This document shows positions 52,346-61,061 of a stretch of 64,000 bases of DNA, one piece after another. Source of the stretch: an uncultured Alistipes sp. GTDB lineage: Bacteria > Bacteroidota > Bacteroidia > Bacteroidales > UBA932. The notes below the pieces were generated by a model. That model worked only from the letters and a program-made list of their open reading frames with translations. It was not told the DNA's origin and made no database searches. A program made the position numbers and the translations under genes. Within the stretch, counting starts at the first letter, position 1. Every line of letters begins with the position of its first letter. The stretch covers positions 1 through 64,000 of the forward strand of contig UQUN01000003.1 of NCBI GenBank assembly GCA_900544175.1, in the 5' to 3' direction.

Positions 52346-53640
52346 CAGTTCTCCGTCTCTATCGCTTCCGCACCGCGTTTCCCAGAGCTTTTTCTGTCAC
52401 TGAAACGCCTTCCGTATATTATTCCGCACACATAACGGAAAACGATTATCACAAGAACCAGCATCAGAATAGACGACTCGTAGAAAAGCCTCTGGGCTAT
52501 GATTCCCTTTGCCGTAAGCTCCTCCGAGTCCATCGTGAGTGCGCGGGCCGCATCTTCAGGATCAAACTTCCATCCAGCCCATTTTTTCACCACTATACCG
52601 TCCTTGACCAACAGCACTCCTCCGTTGGAACGCACCATGGATACAAGAGTCTTGTAGTCACCTGAGAGCAGTGACCGTCCTATCTCCGGATATTTCTCCG
52701 CCACCGATGCCGCAGTGCTGTCCACTACCGGTACGGCCATGTACATGATTCCTCCATAATGAGCAACGGAATCCATGCTGCGGACTATGCGTTCCCAGTA
52801 TTCTGCATCCAGGACGGACGGACGCAGGACGACTGCGATGAAGACAGGGGCTTCCGAACCGAGAATATCCTCTGTCACTATCTGACCGTCAATGTCTGAG
52901 AGAGTCATGTCAAACAACAGGTCGTTCTCGTCTCCCATATAGCGGGTACGTGTCTCCACATAGTGCCAGGATGTGTCAGGCAGGTTGTCCAGTCCGAACT
53001 GTTCCTGCACCCCGTCTTTCCCGTACACGAACACTGTCTCGAAATTGTCGCTGTCTGTTATCATGTCGTACTTCATGGCCAGACTGGCACCTACTTTGAA
53101 ATTACCGAACTCTATGAGAGGTATGTTGACATAAGAATACACCGTGCACAACATGGCCAGGACACCGTATGTCGCCAGAAATGCCCATTCGGCCGGAACC
53201 GGAGCCACCGGTCTGAACCTGTTCCTGAAAAGAAAGACAGGCACAATGCATATGAGAAGTACGATATTCTTGAAGAATGTCTCCCACATAGTAAGATGCA
53301 CCGCCTGACCGAAACAGCCGCACTCCTGTATACCATCGAAAACCGCCATGAAAAAAGTCAGTACCGTAAAGAATACCGTCATCACCATTCCGGCCGTTGA
53401 CGCGACCCTCATCCTCACACACATCAGTACCGCGATGCCGATAAGGAACTCGACAAGTGACAACGCCATACCGAAAGGCACGTCGGCAAAGCGCAGGAAT
53501 CCCAATCCCAAAGCATTGAGATACTCCTCCACTATCAGCCCGGTACCTACAGGATCTGTAAGTTTGAAGAAACCGGACAATATGAATGTTACTCCGAACA
53601 GCAGGCGGAGAATGAACATCAGCACCCTGAGCAGTCTCAT
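52345..53640 (-). CDS. MauE/DoxX-like membrane protein with C-terminal thioredoxin-like domain
   Basis: A 431-residue protein of the Bacteroidota BT_3928-like group. The N-terminal ~150 residues are a four-helix DoxX/MauE-type domain with the CGCFG motif (ECGCFGQ), a further helix lies near 165-185, and a periplasmic domain of about 200 residues (FKVGASLAMKYDM...) looks thioredoxin-related but shows no CxxC motif; a last helix is near 390-410. A role in transferring thiol redox equivalents across the membrane is inferred. It overlaps tmk by 4 nt. Confidence 0.7.
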   Translation of the reverse strand: MRLLRVLMFILRLLFGVTFILSGFFKLTDPVGTGLIVEEYLNALGLGFLRFADVPFGMALSLVEFLIGIAVLMCVRMRVASTAGMVMTVFFTVLTFFMAVFDGIQECGCFGQAVHLTMWETFFKNIVLLICIVPVFLFRNRFRPVAPVPAEWAFLATYGVLAMLCTVYSYVNIPLIEFGNFKVGASLAMKYDMITDSDNFETVFVYGKDGVQEQFGLDNLPDTSWHYVETRTRYMGDENDLLFDMTLSDIDGQIVTEDILGSEAPVFIAVVLRPSVLDAEYWERIVRSMDSVAHYGGIMYMAVPVVDSTAASVAEKYPEIGRSLLSGDYKTLVSMVRSNGGVLLVKDGIVVKKWAGWKFDPEDAARALTMDSEELTAKGIIAQRLFYESSILMLVLVIIVFRYVCGIIYGRRFSDRKSSGKRGAEAIETEN

Positions 53641-54305
53641 AACAGTACCTTTATCCTGTCAAACACCTCGTCCGGGGAAAGCATGCGGCCGCTGCTGTCA
53701 GCACAGTCTATCCTGATGAAGGATTGATCCGCCGCACAAAGACGCATATAAACCTCACGTACCTTCCGCTGGAATGACATGTCAGCCTCATGTATATCCT
53801 TGGAGCCATGAAGATACACTCTGTCGCTCCCTTTTCTTTCCGCAGCGAGCCTGTCTTCCACGAACGACACAGGGACATCCAGGAACAGATTAAGATCAGG
53901 CTTGGGAATACCGTATGTCCCGTATTCTGCATCGAGTATCCACTGCTGCAGAGTCCCGGACTCCCGGCTGTCATCTATCTTGGCGCACTGAAATGCCACA
54001 TTGGAATAGACATACCTGTCCAGAATTACAGGAAGGTCCTCTGCGAGCCAGCCTCTGATATCAGCGGCGGCATCCCTGCGGTCCTCAGCGAAAAGCAAGG
54101 CCACGAGCATAGGATGCACGTCTGATATTTTTCCGAACTCCCCCCGCAGGAAACGGGCTATCATGTCTCCGACCACCGGGGCGTCAAACCTGGGAAAATG
54201 CAGGTACTTCACTTCCTTGCCTGACTTGGCGGCCAGGTACTCCGACACCTTGGCGACCTGCGTGGACTTTCCTGATCCGTCCAGACCTTCTATTACTATC
54301 AGCAT
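53637..54305 (-). CDS. tmk: Thymidylate kinase
   Basis: A 222-residue enzyme that phosphorylates dTMP to dTDP. P-loop EGLDGSGKST lies at the N-terminus, followed by DRYVYSNVAFQ and a LID region with RKGSDR. Start set at the ATG at 54305 (MLIVIEGLDG) because the promoter element at 54330-54337 excludes the in-frame ATG at 54332. First gene of the unit tmk - MauE/DoxX-like - permease - ATPase. Confidence 0.94.
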   Translation of the reverse strand: MLIVIEGLDGSGKSTQVAKVSEYLAAKSGKEVKYLHFPRFDAPVVGDMIARFLRGEFGKISDVHPMLVALLFAEDRRDAAADIRGWLAEDLPVILDRYVYSNVAFQCAKIDDSRESGTLQQWILDAEYGTYGIPKPDLNLFLDVPVSFVEDRLAAERKGSDRVYLHGSKDIHEADMSFQRKVREVYMRLCAADQSFIRIDCADSSGRMLSPDEVFDRIKVLL

Positions 54306-54325
54306 ATATCCGTTTTTGATGAAAC

Positions 54326-54359
54326 TTTGCAAAAGTACAAAATATATCAGTTATATTTG
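54326..54359 (+). promoter_or_regulatory. Promoter of purB (-33 and -7)
   Basis: TTTG at 54326-54329 and TATATTTG at 54352-54359, spaced 22 nt: both Bacteroidota elements at near-standard distance. Leader about 17 nt. Best-formed promoter in the window. Confidence 0.65.
54330..54337 (-). promoter_or_regulatory. -7 promoter element for the tmk operon
   Basis: Minus strand TACTTTTG matches TAnnTTTG; leader about 20 nt to the ATG at 54305. Confidence 0.5.
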
Positions 54360-54380
54360 TGACTTAATCATATTTCTACT

Positions 54381-55715
54381 ATGCTTACATCGATTTCACC
54401 CATAGACGGGAGGTATTACAGACAGGTACGCGACCTGTCCTCTTATTATTCTGAATTCGCACTCATAAGATACAGGGTACGTGTAGAGGTGGAATACTTC
54501 ATATCCCTGTGCGAGCTGCCGCTTCCGCAGTTGAAGGAATTCGACAAAAACCTGTTCGACAGTCTGCGCGGACTGTACCGGGACATGACGGAAGACGAGG
54601 CTGCAGAAGTAAAGGAGATCGAGAAAATCACCAACCACGATGTAAAAGCCGTGGAATATTATATAAAACGCAGATTCGACAGAATGGGTATCGCCCCCCG
54701 ATACAAGGAATTCATACATTTCGGGCTCACATCCCAGGACATCAACAACACGGCCGTGCCTCTGAGCCTTATGGAAGGGATGCAGGACGTGTACCTGCCT
54801 CAACTGTACGAGGTCATAAACACCCTCGATGCCATGGCGGAAGAATGGAAGAGCATACCCATGCTGGCACATACTCACGGACAACCGGCGTCTCCCACCC
54901 GTCTCGGCAAGGAAATCGCCGTATTCACATCCAGACTGAGAGAACAGCAGAAGATGCTGCTCGCAGTCCCGTTCTCGGCAAAGTTCGGAGGAGCTACCGG
55001 CAACTTCAACGCTCACTTCGCCGCCTACCCGGACATTGACTGGAACACTTTCGCCATAGAGTTCGTGGAGGAAAGACTCGGTCTGAAACGTTCCTATCCA
55101 ACGACACAGATCGAGCACTATGACAACACAGCAGCCCTGTTCGATGCCATGAAACGCATCAACAATATCCTGGTGGATCTCTGCAGGGACATGTGGATCT
55201 ACATATCCATGGAATATTTCAAGCAGAAGATAAAGGAAGGAGAAGTCGGCTCCTCGGCCATGCCGCATAAGGTCAATCCCATCGACTTCGAGAATGCTGA
55301 AGGCAACTTCCTTATGGCCAATGCAGTATGCGAATTTCTGGCTTCCAAGCTTCCAATATCGAGACTCCAGAGAGATCTGACCGACTCCACCGTACTCCGC
55401 AACATCGGAGTGCCTGTAGCCCATACCGTAATAGCCTTCAAGTCATTGAAGAGAGGTCTCGACAAACTGATCCTCAACAAGGATGCCATAGACCGCGACC
55501 TGAACGGCAACTGGGAAGTAGTGGCGGAAGGCATCCAGACCATTCTCCGCCGTGAGGGCTACCCCAACCCATATGAGACACTGAAAGCCCTTACCCGCAC
55601 CGGACAAGCCGTGTCCGACCGCACCATAAGGGAATTCATCGACTCGCTCCAGGTATCCGAATCCGTCAAGGACGAACTCAGAAGACTCAGCCCGTTCAAC
55701 TACACAGGAAGATGA
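54381..55715 (+). CDS. purB: Adenylosuccinate lyase
   Basis: A 444-residue enzyme acting twice in purine synthesis: SAICAR to AICAR and adenylosuccinate to AMP, each releasing fumarate. The fumarase/aspartase signature GSSAMPHKVNP covers residues 290-300, the catalytic-loop Ser being Ser291 or Ser292. Also visible are HFGLTSQDINNTA and the AHTHGQPAS block. It belongs to the longer E. coli-like PurB group. The next gene begins 7 nt later. Confidence 0.95.
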   Translation: MLTSISPIDGRYYRQVRDLSSYYSEFALIRYRVRVEVEYFISLCELPLPQLKEFDKNLFDSLRGLYRDMTEDEAAEVKEIEKITNHDVKAVEYYIKRRFDRMGIAPRYKEFIHFGLTSQDINNTAVPLSLMEGMQDVYLPQLYEVINTLDAMAEEWKSIPMLAHTHGQPASPTRLGKEIAVFTSRLREQQKMLLAVPFSAKFGGATGNFNAHFAAYPDIDWNTFAIEFVEERLGLKRSYPTTQIEHYDNTAALFDAMKRINNILVDLCRDMWIYISMEYFKQKIKEGEVGSSAMPHKVNPIDFENAEGNFLMANAVCEFLASKLPISRLQRDLTDSTVLRNIGVPVAHTVIAFKSLKRGLDKLILNKDAIDRDLNGNWEVVAEGIQTILRREGYPNPYETLKALTRTGQAVSDRTIREFIDSLQVSESVKDELRRLSPFNYTGR

Positions 55716-55722
55716 TACGGGT

Positions 55723-56478
55723 ATGACAATACGCCCGTACAGATATTACCTCATAGATCTTGACAGGACCCTATGGGATTTTGACAGCAATTCAGAACAT
55801 GCCATAGAGCTGCTTCTGAAACAGAATACGGTTCTGTCAAGTGCCGTGCATGAAAAAGAGGGATACGGAGCCGATGCCATGCACCGTTTCTTCTTGAAAT
55901 ACGACAGGATAAACCACAGGCTCTGGGCCGAATACGAAAAGGGAAGACTCAACAAGGACGAGCTTAGATGGCTGCGCTTTCACAATGCATTCCTGCTGTA
56001 CGGCATTGACGACAGCAGACTTGCGAAGGACTTCGGTGAAAGGTATCTCGAGCAGATGACACACGAGACCGCACTCATGCCAGGTGCATGGAAGATGCTG
56101 GAGAGCATCAGGTCGGCCGGTGGCAAGATGGCAGTCATCAGCAATGGATTCAAGGAGATACAGTACCGGAAACTGCAAGGTTCAGGAATCCTGCACTTCT
56201 TTTCTGCCGTAGTTGTCTCCGAGACAGCCGGCTGTCTCAAACCGAGACCGGGTATTTTCGAGTACGCGGTCAGGCTGCTGTCAGGTATTGACGGGAAAAT
56301 GGACCATAGTGCCTGGAAGCAGGTAAAACGGGACACGCTCATGATCGGAGATGATCCTGTGAACGACATAGAGGGTGCGCAGATATTCGGAATAGACCAG
56401 TTCTACTACAACCACAAGAGGCTTAAGGCCATTTCCCATGCGACATACGAATCATCGGACCTGAGTCCGTTAATATAA
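55723..56478 (+). CDS. YjjG-family noncanonical pyrimidine nucleotidase (HAD)
   Basis: A 251-residue HAD hydrolase with motif I LIDLDRTLWDF, motif II AVISNGFKEIQYRKL, Lys in CLKPRPGIFEYA and motif IV MIGDDPVNDIEGA. YjjG-type enzymes dephosphorylate dUMP and other noncanonical nucleotides, cleansing the nucleotide pool. Follows purB by 7 nt, so probably cotranscribed. Confidence 0.88.
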   Translation: MTIRPYRYYLIDLDRTLWDFDSNSEHAIELLLKQNTVLSSAVHEKEGYGADAMHRFFLKYDRINHRLWAEYEKGRLNKDELRWLRFHNAFLLYGIDDSRLAKDFGERYLEQMTHETALMPGAWKMLESIRSAGGKMAVISNGFKEIQYRKLQGSGILHFFSAVVVSETAGCLKPRPGIFEYAVRLLSGIDGKMDHSAWKQVKRDTLMIGDDPVNDIEGAQIFGIDQFYYNHKRLKAISHATYESSDLSPLI

Positions 56479-56484
56479 TGCCTG

Positions 56485-56868
56485 CTAAAGCAGTTCGTCC
56501 ATAAGACGGTCAAGGTCACGGCGTTCTTTCTTGGTAGGACGGCCCGTTCCTCTGTCACGCCTGACATATACTGTCTCGAAAGGTGCATTGAGTTTGTCCA
56601 GTTCCTCCTGAGGAGTGATATTCTCGGCAAACTCAGGCACCAGTTTCGCCCCCTGTCTGTTGCCTACCGGCACCAGCACTCTGTACTGGAAATGTACGCT
56701 GCCTTTCCGTACAGTAATTACATCCCCTGCCTTGATGTCTCTCGAAGCCTTGACTTCGATTCCGTTCACCTGCACCTTCCCGCTTCTGCATGCATCAGCG
56801 GCCTCCGTTCTGGTCTTATAAACCCTTATTGACCATAGATACTTGTCTATACGCACTTCCTGTTCCAT
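56485..56868 (-). CDS. S4-domain RNA-binding protein (Hsp15-like)
   Basis: A 127-residue basic protein with an N-terminal S4 RNA-binding domain (RIDKYLWSIRVYKTRTEA, GKVQVNG) and a charged C-terminal tail. Hsp15 relatives bind stalled 50S subunits carrying peptidyl-tRNA. ATG at 56868 is chosen over 56880, which would overlap manA by 8 nt; AGG precedes the later ATG. Last gene of a CPBP-manA-S4 unit. Confidence 0.88.
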   Translation of the reverse strand: MEQEVRIDKYLWSIRVYKTRTEAADACRSGKVQVNGIEVKASRDIKAGDVITVRKGSVHFQYRVLVPVGNRQGAKLVPEFAENITPQEELDKLNAPFETVYVRRDRGTGRPTKKERRDLDRLMDELL

Positions 56869-56872
56869 AGTC

Positions 56873-57898
56873 CTATTCATTTATATAGGCATCCTTCTCC
56901 TCCATCCTGCCCACATAGACCTCCATTATCCTTACCTGCTGCGAGACAGGCTTGAGAATGAAGTCAGACATGGCGGCCGGTATAAGAATCCAGCTGCCCC
57001 TTTTCAGGGGACGCCCGAGCCTGTCCTCAGATGTAACTACAGCAGCCTCTCCTTCCAGACAGCAGTAAAGAATGAAACTGCCGTAACGGTCCGGCCATAC
57101 ACGAAGCGGTTTCTCAAGATACAGTTCATTTGCAGTAAAATACTTGCATTCGACAAGCTTTTTCAACGGTTCGTTTCCGCCACCGGCAACGAAGCCGGCC
57201 CCCTCATACTTGCTGAAATTGATGCAGCCCAGAGCCTGGTCCACATGCATTGTCCTGGCAGTAGAGGGATTGTTCTCCCGGCCCCAGTCATAGATACGAT
57301 AAGTCACATCCGAAAGCTGCTGTATCTCCGCGATCACGATACCTCCCCCGGCGGAATGGACCGTACCTGCCTCAATGAAGAAGAAATCACCCTTCTTTGG
57401 CTTCACAACATTGAGCACATCCTCAAGTGTTCCGGATGCACAGCGGTCCAGAAATTCGGCAGTATCCACGTCCTTCCTGAATCCCATGTAAATCCTGGCA
57501 TCATCTGAAGCCTCCATCACATACCACGCCTCCGTCTTCCCGTAGGAATTGTGCCTGTCGAAAGCCGTGTCGTCATCCGGATGTACCTGCACTGAAATCC
57601 TGTCCTGGATATCCAGAAGCTTTACCAACACCGGAAACTCGTTGCCGAAGCGTTTGTAGTTGTCCTCTCCGACGATTTCATCCATGTAGGTTTCTATTAC
57701 ATCGAACAGAGGATTGTCCGCCAGCCATCCGTCCGCTATGACAGAACTGTCGTCCTCAAAGCCTGACACTTCCCAGCTCTCCCCTATCGTCACAGAAGGA
57801 TCGAACGGTTTGTTGAACTCAGTCGCCAGACGGTTTCCTCCCCACACCCTTTCCTTGGGCTGGGGTATCATTTCCATAGGATATATCTCTTTCTTCAT
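56873..57898 (-). CDS. manA: Mannose-6-phosphate isomerase, class I
   Basis: A 341-residue zinc enzyme interconverting mannose-6-phosphate and fructose-6-phosphate. Zinc-site segments are QVHPDDDTAF, the Glu in KTEAWYVM, and GTVHSAGGG. The length is that of the short bacterial class. It overlaps the CPBP gene by 4 nt. Confidence 0.92.
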   Translation of the reverse strand: MKKEIYPMEMIPQPKERVWGGNRLATEFNKPFDPSVTIGESWEVSGFEDDSSVIADGWLADNPLFDVIETYMDEIVGEDNYKRFGNEFPVLVKLLDIQDRISVQVHPDDDTAFDRHNSYGKTEAWYVMEASDDARIYMGFRKDVDTAEFLDRCASGTLEDVLNVVKPKKGDFFFIEAGTVHSAGGGIVIAEIQQLSDVTYRIYDWGRENNPSTARTMHVDQALGCINFSKYEGAGFVAGGGNEPLKKLVECKYFTANELYLEKPLRVWPDRYGSFILYCCLEGEAAVVTSEDRLGRPLKRGSWILIPAAMSDFILKPVSQQVRIMEVYVGRMEEKDAYINE

Positions 57899-58791
57899 AA
57901 TTTTAATTTACTGCTTTTATCTGCTGGTATGTATTTATTTATTAGCAATATTCCGGCAACGGCCACTACCAGGGACAGCCCAAGTAGCGGATAGAAGAGA
58001 TCCGGTCCGAGCATGGAGCTGACAGAGCAGCGGACCAGAGCCTCGGGCCCTATCAATTTTCCCAGAATCATGGTTACGGCGTTGTTTATGGCATGCATCA
58101 CGACAACTGTCCAATAGCTTCCGGTCCTGTAATATACCCATCCGAACAATCCTCCCATAAGAAAGGCCGGCAGTCCCTGCCATGGATTGAGATGAGCCAG
58201 TGCGAATATGACCGACGTCCATATGACAGCCCACACAGGGGCCATCTGCCTCAGAAGTCCATTCATGAGTATTCCCCTGAAAAGCAGTTCTTCCAGCAAC
58301 GGTGCAAGTATGCTCGTCGTGAAGAGCGAGAGCAGCAGGCTGGGCCCGTACATCTCTGAGAAACTGCTTATGAACCAGTCAGGAGCCTCCGAGCCGAGAG
58401 GCAGGCTGCTCAGGATAAAGACAAAGGCAGCCTCGACGATTATGACCAGAGGGACAGCGGCCATGACACCGAGCCGGCCGAAAGCGGGACGGTCTATTCT
58501 TATGTCATCGTAACTCACTTGAACAAAGTCGGCACCGTTCATCCTCCTGAGTCCCCTCCAGTACAGATACAGAAACGGCAACAAGTAACCGGCCACATAT
58601 ATCAAAGGTGTCAAGTAGACCTTGAAACTGTCAATGTCGGCCTCTGCGGCCGGCCGGCCGAGCATATACATCACAATACGCGGGACTGACATGAAGAGTA
58701 TGGATGCTGCCAATTGACCGGACACTAAAAGAAACAGCACCACCCATGAATCCTTCACATCCGGCAGCGAGTATGTGAGTTTTTTCAGCAT
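57895..58791 (-). CDS. CPBP family intramembrane glutamic endopeptidase
   Basis: A 298-residue membrane protein with eight or so helices and the CPBP/Abi catalytic motifs: EELLFRG (paired Glu), a mid-helix FALAHLNPWQG and MHAINNA. Members include CAAX-processing enzymes and bacteriocin immunity proteins; substrate unknown. ATG at 58791 (MLKKLTYSL) is used, since the promoter element at 58819-58826 precludes an earlier start. Confidence 0.88.
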   Translation of the reverse strand: MLKKLTYSLPDVKDSWVVLFLLVSGQLAASILFMSVPRIVMYMLGRPAAEADIDSFKVYLTPLIYVAGYLLPFLYLYWRGLRRMNGADFVQVSYDDIRIDRPAFGRLGVMAAVPLVIIVEAAFVFILSSLPLGSEAPDWFISSFSEMYGPSLLLSLFTTSILAPLLEELLFRGILMNGLLRQMAPVWAVIWTSVIFALAHLNPWQGLPAFLMGGLFGWVYYRTGSYWTVVVMHAINNAVTMILGKLIGPEALVRCSVSSMLGPDLFYPLLGLSLVVAVAGILLINKYIPADKSSKLKL

Positions 58792-58818
58792 CTTCAGTTT
58801 ATTTCTTCTTAATTTTTT

Positions 58819-58826
58819 CAAATATA
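58819..58826 (-). promoter_or_regulatory. -7 promoter element for the CPBP-manA-S4 unit
   Basis: Minus strand TATATTTG matches TAnnTTTG; leader about 23 nt. Confidence 0.5.
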
Positions 58827-58838
58827 GGTAATTTAGGA

Positions 58839-58846
58839 TAACTTTG
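58839..58846 (+). promoter_or_regulatory. -7 promoter element for divIC
   Basis: TAACTTTG matches TAnnTTTG and ends only 7 nt before the sole ATG of the gene, predicting a leaderless or near-leaderless transcript. Confidence 0.5.
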
Positions 58847-58853
58847 TGCAACA

Positions 58854-59165
58854 ATGGAAGGAGAAAGACAGAACCATGCACGCCTGAGAAGGATACTCAG
58901 GACAATCACCGACAAATACTTCATCGTAACCCTGGTATTCGCGGTCATAATACTTTTCATCGACCGCAACAACATTATCCGCTGGGCCGGAGACTATATC
59001 GAAGTTCTCCGTCAGGAAAAGGCCATACGCCAGTACAACCGCGACATAAATGCCATAGACGAAAAACTGGACGAACTCACTTCCGACAAAGACTCCCTGG
59101 AAAAATTCGCAAGGGAACAATACTATTTCCACAAAAAGGACGAAGACGTGTTCATTGTCGATTGA
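58854..59165 (+). CDS. Septum formation initiator FtsB/DivIC family
   Basis: A 103-residue bitopic protein: short cytoplasmic N-terminus, one helix (about 22-40), then a coiled coil (about 48-85). This is the FtsB/DivIC layout; these proteins join the FtsL-FtsQ complex at the division site. There is no other Met, so the start is certain. It overlaps the convergent pth gene by 14 nt. Confidence 0.88.
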   Translation: MEGERQNHARLRRILRTITDKYFIVTLVFAVIILFIDRNNIIRWAGDYIEVLRQEKAIRQYNRDINAIDEKLDELTSDKDSLEKFAREQYYFHKKDEDVFIVD

Positions 59166-59715
59166 ACACCGTCATCGTACGCTCTATACCGGCAAGTCCG
59201 AAAGACTTGACTGCCTCAACAGCTCTTTCCCTTATCTCAGAAAGCTGCTTTTCTTCCTCAGGATCCCATTTACCCAAAACAAAATCCACCTGAGGACCGC
59301 GTCCTACATGTGATCCGATACCTATCCTAAGTCGAGGATACTCCTGAGTACCAAGCACCTCCGCTATATTGGCGAGGCCGTTGTGCCCTCCTGCACTTCC
59401 GCCCTTGCGCATTCTCATGGTCCCGAAAGGAAGATTCATGTCATCCGCTATGACCAGAAGGTTTTCCACCGGCACGGCCTTTTTGTCAAGCCAGTAAGCA
59501 ACCGCCTTGCCACTCAGGTTCATATAAGTGGACGGCTTAAGCAGCATAAAAGTACGGCCCTTCACCTTGATCTCGGCCATATCTCCGTAACGGACCGTTG
59601 TAAAAAGAGTATTGGACGCCTGTGCCCAGGTGTCCAATACCGAAAATCCCATATTGTGACGGGTACCTTCGTACTCGTAACCTATGTTGCCGAGTCCTGC
59701 TATGAGGAACATCAT
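59152..59715 (-). CDS. pth: Peptidyl-tRNA hydrolase
   Basis: A 187-residue enzyme that frees tRNA from peptidyl-tRNA released by stalled ribosomes. Motifs: GLGNIGYEYEGTRHNMGF with catalytic His20, KPSTYMNLSG, and GGHNGL. Follows rplY after 11 nt, a common pairing. Confidence 0.95.
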   Translation of the reverse strand: MMFLIAGLGNIGYEYEGTRHNMGFSVLDTWAQASNTLFTTVRYGDMAEIKVKGRTFMLLKPSTYMNLSGKAVAYWLDKKAVPVENLLVIADDMNLPFGTMRMRKGGSAGGHNGLANIAEVLGTQEYPRLRIGIGSHVGRGPQVDFVLGKWDPEEEKQLSEIRERAVEAVKSFGLAGIERTMTVFNRQ

Positions 59716-59726
59716 CTGAAGAACCG

Positions 59727-60326
59727 TTACTGAGCCGAAGCTGTTTCCTCAGCCGCTTCATCTCCTGCGGAGGCCATTGCCGCACGGGTATGCTTGACAG
59801 TGCAGACACCCGTCGTCTTGGGGCTTACGATTCTTATACCCTCGAAGGAGAGGTCGCCTGCCACAATCTGCTTGCCGAGTCTGAGATTGGTGATGTCGAT
59901 ATCGAGGACATCAGGTATCTGGTCGGGCAGACCGCACACTTTCAGCTTGCGGGCCTCGATGAGGAGCTTACCGCCGGCCTTTACGCCAGCGCAGTTTCCG
60001 AAGATATTGAGAGGTACGTCTATCGTAACGGGCTTGTCCGCCGATATCGCCAGAAAATCCACATGAATGGTGCTGTCTGAGACAGGATGGAACTGCAGGG
60101 CGTGCATTATCGCCAGATATGCCTTGCCGTCAATGTCAAGATCGACGATATAGCTGCTGGGTGTGTGGGTCAGTGCCTTCAGTTCCTGGGCGTCAACTGA
60201 GAAAAGCACGTTCTCCATGCCGTTTCCGTAAAGTACACAAGGTACGAGACCATTCCTTCTGATGTCTTTCGTCAAAGACTTGCGGCCTTTTGTTCTTGCC
60301 TGGCCGTGCAAACTAATATGCTTCAT
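59727..60326 (-). CDS. rplY: 50S ribosomal protein L25, Ctc (TL5) form
   Basis: A 199-residue long-form L25: the N-terminal ~95 residues bind 5S rRNA, followed by the TL5/Ctc C-terminal domain and a charged Ala/Glu-rich tail. Upstream is a 76-nt leader with two inverted repeats, unusual among the short leaders of this window. Cotranscribed with pth. Confidence 0.93.
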   Translation of the reverse strand: MKHISLHGQARTKGRKSLTKDIRRNGLVPCVLYGNGMENVLFSVDAQELKALTHTPSSYIVDLDIDGKAYLAIMHALQFHPVSDSTIHVDFLAISADKPVTIDVPLNIFGNCAGVKAGGKLLIEARKLKVCGLPDQIPDVLDIDITNLRLGKQIVAGDLSFEGIRIVSPKTTGVCTVKHTRAAMASAGDEAAEETASAQ

Positions 60327-60353
60327 ACTTTTAAATTAAAAATGTGTTACTCA

Positions 60354-60370
60354 GTCCGGGCTTTCCGGAC
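60354..60370 (-). other. rplY leader hairpin A
   Basis: GTCCGG (60354-60359) / CCGGAC (60365-60370) with a 5-nt loop, 28-44 nt upstream of the rplY start. Confidence 0.45.
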
Positions 60371-60376
60371 CCCATT

Positions 60377-60405
60377 GCACCAAAAAGACCGAGCTTTTTG
60401 AGTGC
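60377..60405 (-). other. rplY leader hairpin B
   Basis: CAAAAAG (60381-60387) / CTTTTTG (60394-60400), loop ACCGAG, extended by GCAC/GTGC with one bulged A. It lies at the predicted 5' end of the rplY message. Confidence 0.45.
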
Positions 60406-60406
60406 G

Positions 60407-60414
60407 CAAAAATA
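60407..60414 (-). promoter_or_regulatory. -7 promoter element for rplY-pth
   Basis: Minus strand TATTTTTG matches TAnnTTTG; transcription should begin near 60402. Confidence 0.5.
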
Positions 60415-60456
60415 ATCTTTTTTCCTTTTCCCACACAAAGTTTGGCAGAAAATTTG

Positions 60457-60464
60457 TATAATTG
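60457..60464 (+). promoter_or_regulatory. Possible -7 element for rubrerythrin
   Basis: TATAATTG, one mismatch to TAnnTTTG; leader about 28 nt to the ATG at 60498, with TTTG at 60441-60444 at shorter than usual spacing. Confidence 0.35.
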
Positions 60465-60497
60465 GAGACGAATTACAACACTAAATTATCAATTATT

Positions 60498-61058
60498 ATG
60501 GAAAAGAAATGGAGATGCACAGTATGCGGTTATGTGCACACAGGAGACAATCCTCCTGAGAAATGCCCTCTTTGCAAAGCACCTGCAAGCAAATTCGTAG
60601 AGATAAAGGAAGAAGCAAATGAGATATCATGGGCCGACGGACATACTCTTGGAGTCGCCAAAGGCTGCGACAAGGAAATCTGGGAAGGCCTGCAGAGTCA
60701 CTTCGCCGGCGAATGCTCCGAGGTGGGAATGTATATAGCCATGAGCCGTCAGGCCGACAGGGAAGGATATCCTGAGATCGCCGAGGCTTACCGCCGTATC
60801 GCTTACGAGGAAGCGGACCATGCAGCCAGATTCGCAGAACTTCTCGGCGAGGTAGTATGGGATACCAAGACCAACCTCGAGAAGAGAATGCATGCGGAAG
60901 CCGACGCCTGCGCCGACAAGAAACGTATCGCAACCAAGGCAAAACAGCTCAACCTTGACGCAATCCACGACACAGTCCACGAGATGTGCAAGGACGAGGC
61001 CCGTCACGGACAGGCATTCGAAGGTCTTTACAAAAGATTCTTCGGAGACAAGAAATAG
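60498..61058 (+). CDS. Reverse rubrerythrin (peroxide-reducing)
   Basis: A 186-residue protein with the rubredoxin domain first (Cys7/10/23/26, CTVCGY and CPLC) and the ferritin-like diiron domain after it (ECSEVGMY, EEADHAARF, DEARHG). This domain order defines reverse rubrerythrin, which reduces hydrogen peroxide in anaerobes. ATG at 60498 (MEKKWRC) is chosen as the family start. A strong terminator lies 68 nt past the stop, inside the convergent gene. Confidence 0.92.
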   Translation: MEKKWRCTVCGYVHTGDNPPEKCPLCKAPASKFVEIKEEANEISWADGHTLGVAKGCDKEIWEGLQSHFAGECSEVGMYIAMSRQADREGYPEIAEAYRRIAYEEADHAARFAELLGEVVWDTKTNLEKRMHAEADACADKKRIATKAKQLNLDAIHDTVHEMCKDEARHGQAFEGLYKRFFGDKK

Positions 61059-61061
61059 TTG

